Assembly: GCF_014610845.1 (NCBI RefSeq)
Contig: NZ_JABTCG010000006.1
Span: forward strand, 62,001 to 126,000
Length of the DNA: 64,000 nucleotides
Direction: 5' to 3'
Origin: Maribacter arenosus
GTDB lineage: Bacteria; Bacteroidota; Bacteroidia; Flavobacteriales; Flavobacteriaceae
Under the pieces are notes generated by a model that did no database searches, was not told the origin of the DNA, and was given only the letters and a program-made list of their open reading frames with translations. Positions 59,379 to 64,000 of the stretch are shown here, piece after piece; within the stretch, counting starts at the first letter, position 1, and every line of letters begins with the position of its first letter. Both the position numbers and the translations under genes were made by a program.

Positions 59379-62069
59379 ATGAGTAACTCAAAACGAAAAT
59401 ATCTGCAATTAAGCGGACTGGAACCCTTGGTGGTAACCCCAGAAAGCAATTTCATAAACGTGGGGGAACGCACCAATGTAGCGGGTTCCAAGAAATTTCT
59501 TCGTCTTATAAAGGAGGAAAAATTTGAAGAGGCCTTGGATGTTGCCCGACATCAAGTGGAAGGAGGCGCCCAAATCATCGATATCAATATGGATGACGGT
59601 CTCATAGATGGTAAAGAGGCCATGGTTACCTTCTTGAACTTGGTCATGGCCGAACCCGATATCGCCCGAGTACCCATAATGATCGATAGTTCAAAATGGG
59701 AGATTATCGAGGCGGGGCTACAGGTGGTACAGGGAAAATCCGTAGTGAATTCCATTAGTCTTAAGGAAGGTAAAGAACAATTTGTCCACCAGGCAAAGTT
59801 GATCAGACGTTATGGTGCTGCGGTAATAGTAATGGCTTTTGACGAGAAAGGCCAGGCTGATAACTATGAACGAAGGGTGGAAATTGCCAAGCGCTCTTAT
59901 GATATTTTGGTGAACGAAGTGCATTTCGCCCCCGAGGATATCATATTTGATTTAAACGTATTTCCGGTGGCGACAGGTATGGACGAGCACAGACGAAATG
60001 TGCTCGACTTTATTGAAGCCACCAAATGGGTGAGGGAAAATCTCCCTTATTGCAATGTTAGCGGAGGGGTCAGTAATGTCTCCTTTAGTTTCAGGGGCAA
60101 TAATCCCGTCAGGGAGGCTATGCATTCGGTATTCCTATACCATGCCATTAAGGCGGGGATGAACATGGGTATTGTAAATCCCACCATGTTAGAGGTCTAT
60201 GATGATATTCCAAAGGATTTATTGGAGCGTGTTGAGGATGTGATTCTTGACCGAAGGGATGATGCCACCGAGCGATTATTGGATTTTGCGGAATCTGTTG
60301 TCGGAAAAGCCAAAGAAAGTACAGTGGATCTCTCATGGCGGCAAGAACCGCTTCAAAATCGTATAACCAGGGCTTTGGTAAAGGGTATTGACCAATATAT
60401 CGTCGAGGATGTTGAAGCTGCAAGGAAAAGTGTCAATAAGCCGATCGAGGTCATTGAAGGCCACCTGATGACCGGTATGAATGTGGTAGGAGACTTGTTC
60501 GGAAGTGGAAAGATGTTCTTGCCACAAGTCGTGAAATCGGCCCGGGTGATGAAAAAAGCGGTGGCTTATTTACTGCCGTTCATTGAGGAAGAGAAATTGT
60601 TGAATCCACAGGAGGGAGACACTAAAGGGGCGGGAAAAATTCTGATGGCCACCGTTAAGGGGGATGTACACGATATCGGTAAAAATATTGTTAGTGTGGT
60701 ATTGGCCTGCAACAATTACGAGATCGTTGATTTAGGGGTGATGGTACCTCCAGAAAAAATAATAGAAGCCGCCAAGAAAGAAAAAGTCGACATCGTCGGT
60801 TTAAGTGGCTTGATCACACCATCCTTGGATGAAATGGTGTTTTTGGCGAAGGAAATGGAACGCCAAAATTTCAAGATTCCATTGTTGATCGGTGGTGCCA
60901 CCACCAGCAAGGCCCATACAGCGGTGAAAATAGAGCCCCAATATCGAAATACCGTGGTTCATGTTAATGATGCTTCCAGGGCTGTAACAGTGGTTGGGGA
61001 TTTATTACAAAAGGAGACCTCCGTGGAATATAAGCGGTCTATAAAACAGGATTACGAAACCTTTCGCACTAAATTCAGGAACCGGGCCCAACACAAAGAA
61101 TACACTTCCATTGCAGCAGCAAGGGACAATAAATTTCAGATTGATTGGGGTACAACCGAAATCATACGACCCAATACCTTAGGTATTCAGGTTTTAGATG
61201 ACCTGGACCTCAAATTATTGCTACCTTATATAGATTGGACGCCCTTTTTTCGAAGTTGGGAATTGCATGGAAAGTATCCTGATATCCTGAGCGATACGGT
61301 GGTTGGGAAACAGGCTACCGAACTTTTTTCCGATGCCCAGGAGATGTTGAAAAAAGTCGTGGAAAACAAATTATTAAGGGCAAAAGGTATCTTTGGGTTG
61401 TTTAATGCGAATACAATAAACGAAGACGATATTGAAATAGAGGTCGAAAATCAAAAGTTTGTATTCCGTACGTTACGACAACAGTTGAAAAAGAGGGAAG
61501 GAGTACCTAATTTAGCCCTGTCGGATTTTATTGCGCCTAAGGAAGAAGGACTTCAGGATTATTTGGGTTGTTTTTGTGTAAGTACGGGATTTGGTACTGC
61601 AGAATTGGCTGCTGAATACGAGAAGAACCACGACGATTACAATGCTATTTTAATCAAGGCATTGGCGGATCGTTTGGCAGAGGCATTTGCAGAGTATCTG
61701 CACAAGGAAGTACGTTTAAAACATTGGGGCTATGCAAAGGATGAGCAACTGGCAAATGGAGAACTGATCAAGGAGTCTTATATAGGAATCCGCCCAGCAC
61801 CTGGTTATCCGGCGTGTCCGGACCATTTAGAGAAATTGACCATTTGGGAAGTTTTAGGGGTCAAGGAGAAAATAGGGGTTGAACTTACGGAAAGTTTGGC
61901 CATGTGGCCTGCAGCAAGTGTAAGTGGCTATTATTTTGCGAATCCCGAAGCTCGCTATTTTGGGCTTGGTAAGATAAAGGAAGACCAAGTGGAGGATTTT
62001 GCCCAACGAAAGGGAATTTCATTGGATGAGGCCACCAATTGGTTGGCTCCTAACCTTGCGGATGATTAA
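59379..62069 (+). CDS. metH: Methionine synthase C-terminal half (folate, B12, activation domains)
   Basis: An 896-residue protein with the three other MetH domains: pterin (methyl-THF) binding (about 10-285; [17 protein letters not shown]), cobalamin binding (about 315-560; GDVHDIGKN with axial H431, [17 protein letters not shown]) and the SAM-binding reactivation domain (about 570-896; [30 protein letters not shown]). With the domain of 57675 it forms the complete B12-dependent enzyme that methylates homocysteine. Start abuts the ABM stop. A repeat and metF follow. Confidence 0.95.
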   Translation: MSNSKRKYLQLSGLEPLVVTPESNFINVGERTNVAGSKKFLRLIKEEKFEEALDVARHQVEGGAQIIDINMDDGLIDGKEAMVTFLNLVMAEPDIARVPIMIDSSKWEIIEAGLQVVQGKSVVNSISLKEGKEQFVHQAKLIRRYGAAVIVMAFDEKGQADNYERRVEIAKRSYDILVNEVHFAPEDIIFDLNVFPVATGMDEHRRNVLDFIEATKWVRENLPYCNVSGGVSNVSFSFRGNNPVREAMHSVFLYHAIKAGMNMGIVNPTMLEVYDDIPKDLLERVEDVILDRRDDATERLLDFAESVVGKAKESTVDLSWRQEPLQNRITRALVKGIDQYIVEDVEAARKSVNKPIEVIEGHLMTGMNVVGDLFGSGKMFLPQVVKSARVMKKAVAYLLPFIEEEKLLNPQEGDTKGAGKILMATVKGDVHDIGKNIVSVVLACNNYEIVDLGVMVPPEKIIEAAKKEKVDIVGLSGLITPSLDEMVFLAKEMERQNFKIPLLIGGATTSKAHTAVKIEPQYRNTVVHVNDASRAVTVVGDLLQKETSVEYKRSIKQDYETFRTKFRNRAQHKEYTSIAAARDNKFQIDWGTTEIIRPNTLGIQVLDDLDLKLLLPYIDWTPFFRSWELHGKYPDILSDTVVGKQATELFSDAQEMLKKVVENKLLRAKGIFGLFNANTINEDDIEIEVENQKFVFRTLRQQLKKREGVPNLALSDFIAPKEEGLQDYLGCFCVSTGFGTAELAAEYEKNHDDYNAILIKALADRLAEAFAEYLHKEVRLKHWGYAKDEQLANGELIKESYIGIRPAPGYPACPDHLEKLTIWEVLGVKEKIGVELTESLAMWPAASVSGYYFANPEARYFGLGKIKEDQVEDFAQRKGISLDEATNWLAPNLADD

Positions 62070-62072
62070 ATT

Positions 62073-62150
62073 TGCGTTAGGGATAGCAGCGACATCCCCT
62101 GAACTGGTTTCAGGGATATAGCGGATAGCCCGACCCCAAAGGGTAACGCC
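62073..62150 (+). repeat. Structured intergenic repeat, copy 2
   Basis: Directly after metH: GCGTTA (62074) pairs with TAACGC (62144); inside are CCCTGA-ACTGGTT-TCAGGG and ACCC/GGGT arms with AGGGATAGCAGCGACATC and ATAGCGGATAGCCCGACC in between. The family occurs in both orientations in this window and, as I recall, widely in Flavobacteriia genomes; it may be a conserved RNA element or a repeat. Confidence 0.75.
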
Positions 62151-62199
62151 ACATTAAAAATTGAACAACACATACTGGACCAAGTTCAGCTAAGATTAG

Positions 62200-63153
62200 A
62201 TGAAAGTAACAGAACACATAGTAAAAGCAAAAGGTGAAACCTTGTTTTCCTTTGAATTGATTCCGCCGGTAAAAGGAAGAAATATTAAGGAATTGTATGA
62301 TAACATTGATCCTTTAATGGAGTTCAACCCTCCTTTTATTGATGTAACTACTTCACGGGAGGAATATGTGTATATAGATCGTGACGGGCTTTTGGATAAA
62401 AAATTGACCCGTATGCGACCAGGAACCGTGGGCATATGCGCGTCGATTCAGCACAAATACAAGGTCGATACCGTTCCACACGTCCTTTGTGGGGGATTTA
62501 CTAAGGAAGAAACCGAATATGTCCTTATCGATTGTCATTATTTGGGGATACGGAATGTCATGGCGCTTCGAGGGGATGCACGGAGTGAACAGAAGTATTT
62601 TGAGCCAACTGAAGGGGGGCATTCGTATGCGGTGGACTTGGTACATCAGATCACAAACCTGAATCGTGGTAAATACCTTCATGAGGTTATCGAAACAGCA
62701 GATTGCGCTGATTTCTGTATTGGTGTTGCGGGATATCCAGAAAAGCACTTAGAGGCACCCTCTTTACAATCCGATTTAATTCGGTTAAAGGAAAAGGTGG
62801 ATGCAGGTGCCGATTATGTGGTGACACAAATGTTCTTCGACAACAAAAAATTCTTTCAGTTTGTTGATGCCGCACGGAATATGGGTATTACCGTTCCTAT
62901 TATTCCTGGGATAAAGCCCATTGCTGTCAAAAGACATTTACAATTGCTTCCCCAGGTCTTTAGGATTGATCTACCCCAAGATTTGATCGATGCCGTTGAT
63001 AGCTGTACAAACAATAAGGCCGTACGTCAGGTAGGTATAGAATGGGCTATTGAGCAGTCAAAGGAATTGAAAGCGGCAGGGGTACCCGTGTTGCATTACT
63101 ATTCTATGGGTAAATCCGATAATATCCATGCCATTGCCAAAGAAGTGTTTTAA
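62200..63153 (+). CDS. metF: Methylenetetrahydrofolate reductase
   Basis: MetF reduces 5,10-methylene-THF to 5-methyl-THF, the methyl donor of MetH. The 317-residue protein starts MKVTEHIVKAKGETLFSFELIPP, with ALRGDARSE and the FAD-binding region DLVHQITNLN; the C-terminus has QMFFDNKKFFQFVDAARNMGI and PGIKPI. Typical for the family. It lies 130 bp after metH across the repeat and is probably in the same regulon. Confidence 0.95.
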   Translation: MKVTEHIVKAKGETLFSFELIPPVKGRNIKELYDNIDPLMEFNPPFIDVTTSREEYVYIDRDGLLDKKLTRMRPGTVGICASIQHKYKVDTVPHVLCGGFTKEETEYVLIDCHYLGIRNVMALRGDARSEQKYFEPTEGGHSYAVDLVHQITNLNRGKYLHEVIETADCADFCIGVAGYPEKHLEAPSLQSDLIRLKEKVDAGADYVVTQMFFDNKKFFQFVDAARNMGITVPIIPGIKPIAVKRHLQLLPQVFRIDLPQDLIDAVDSCTNNKAVRQVGIEWAIEQSKELKAAGVPVLHYYSMGKSDNIHAIAKEVF

Positions 63154-63254
63154 GCCTATTTGAACAGGGGATTGATATTCATTGTACAAGGTGTAAAACA
63201 ATTATATTAACTTCGCATCGTGCATAAAGCACCGTCAATTTACTTTTGCACTTC

Positions 63255-64000
63255 ATGAACCCAAGGTTACTTCCCTTTTTTATTTTGGTATTCACCATTG
63301 GTTTATCTCAAGACCATCAGGGGGAATTGAAAAAACATACTATCGACATTAATCAATATTATGGTTCGGTATTGCTCCATAATACGGATATATCCCATCT
63401 TATTTCAGACCATCCGGCCGGCCTGATCCTAAGCTATAATCGAAAAACGTATGGGGATAAAGATTGGCAGCAAGCCTTCAATTATCCCGATATCGGGGCT
63501 TCGTTTATTTATCAGAACATGAACAATACCACCTTAGGACATAATTTTGGGCTGTATGCCCATTACAACTTCTATTTTTTCAAAAGGTTGATGCAATTTC
63601 GTATAGGCCAGGGTATTGCTTACAACTCAAATCCATATGACAAATTCGAAAATTTCAGGAATAATGCCTATGGCACCCATTTTATGAGTTCTACCTATCT
63701 GATGTTGAACTATCATAAGGAGAATGTTTTCAAGGGACTGGGTTTCAAAGCGGGCATTTCATTGATCCATTATTCAAATGCCAATGTTAAGGCTCCCAAT
63801 ACATCGACCAATACTTTTGCCCTGAACGCCGGTGTGATTTATGATCTGGATGGAGGGCGTGAAATTCCGTATTTGGTACGTACCGAAAAAGATAAAATAA
63901 CCGAACCCATTAAATACAACTTCGTCTTTAGGGCGGGATTGAATGAGAGTGATGTTATTGATATGGGGCAATATCCATTTTATATCGTTTCGGTTTATGC
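63255..64000 (+). CDS. PagL-like lipid A deacylase / acyloxyacyl hydrolase (partial)
   Basis: A gene that runs off the right edge; 248 residues are present. It has a signal peptide (MNPRLLPFFILVFTIGLSQD) and beta-barrel-type alternating strands. The H-x-S-N motif of PagL-type lipid A 3-O-deacylases is at 172-175 (HYSN), followed by ANVKAPNTSTN; at the position where the Glu of the PagL triad is expected there is N186. It probably trims acyl chains from lipid A in the outer membrane, or is an inactive relative. Confidence 0.75.
   Translation, partial: MNPRLLPFFILVFTIGLSQDHQGELKKHTIDINQYYGSVLLHNTDISHLISDHPAGLILSYNRKTYGDKDWQQAFNYPDIGASFIYQNMNNTTLGHNFGLYAHYNFYFFKRLMQFRIGQGIAYNSNPYDKFENFRNNAYGTHFMSSTYLMLNYHKENVFKGLGFKAGISLIHYSNANVKAPNTSTNTFALNAGVIYDLDGGREIPYLVRTEKDKITEPIKYNFVFRAGLNESDVIDMGQYPFYIVSVY

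Noticed and set aside
1-64000. CRISPR array or prophage structural genes
   Set aside because: No regular direct-repeat/spacer series and no capsid, tail or terminase-like proteins were seen; the only mobile-element gene is the integrase, plus the small cassette at 58658.

Overview
The window comes from a marine-type member of the Flavobacteriaceae (Bacteroidota). The evidence is the gliding lipoprotein GldJ, the type IX secretion outer-membrane protein PorV, a DUF5686/CarboxypepD-reg outer-membrane protein, a PafA-type phosphatase, Bacteroidota-style -7 boxes (TAnnTTTG) and the AT-rich codon use. All coordinates, motifs and pairings below were read by eye; no database search was run.

Layout. 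Positions 1 to about 2,090 are the end of an integrated element: a tyrosine integrase, a perfect 32-bp palindrome, and a 3' half of tRNA-Val(UAC) that marks the attachment site. From 2,406 to 4,843 a secreted acidic protein with three 36-residue repeats lies upstream of a LytS-like kinase and a LytTR regulator; a 12-bp direct repeat at 21-bp spacing sits upstream of its promoter. From 5.2 to 33 kb is chromosomal housekeeping: tRNA-Val(GAC), murF, gldJ/porV, cdd, pdhA-pdhC (pdhB is 17 kb away), M28 peptidase, SDR, a SprT-like gene with manC and DUF389, an MlaFE-like ABC pair, pafA, murI, folA, thyA, a nucleoside transporter and etfAB. From 33.8 to 41.8 kb are DUF5686, a soluble and a membrane pyrophosphatase side by side, a TonB-like protein, pepE and a deoxynucleoside kinase.

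From 42 to 63 kb is a sulfur-to-methionine supercluster: metK (SAM-II-like leader), metY (SAM-I riboswitch), a MetX-aspartokinase-homoserine dehydrogenase fusion, metZ, an Rrf2 regulator, DUF2061-cysH-cysD-cysN, a sulfite reductase with a C-terminal HEPN-like domain, the two siroheme genes, a second SAM-I riboswitch, a methionine synthase split into two genes, and metF. Sulfate is activated and reduced, sulfide is put onto acyl-homoserine, homocysteine is methylated with methyl-THF from MetF, and SAM feeds back through three riboswitches of apparently two classes. A 17-bp dyad occurs three times upstream of the cys/sir transcription units and is the likely operator of the Rrf2 protein. The split metH is interrupted by a four-helix-bundle gene bracketed by inverted repeats, which looks like a small IVS-like cassette. 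The window ends inside a PagL-like lipid A deacylase gene.

Most worth a second look: the repeat-protein/LytTR unit with its predicted operator, the altered kinase motifs in the trifunctional MetX-ThrA protein, the cys dyad regulon including DUF2061, the inverted-repeat four-helix-bundle cassette, and the SAM-II-like leader of metK.
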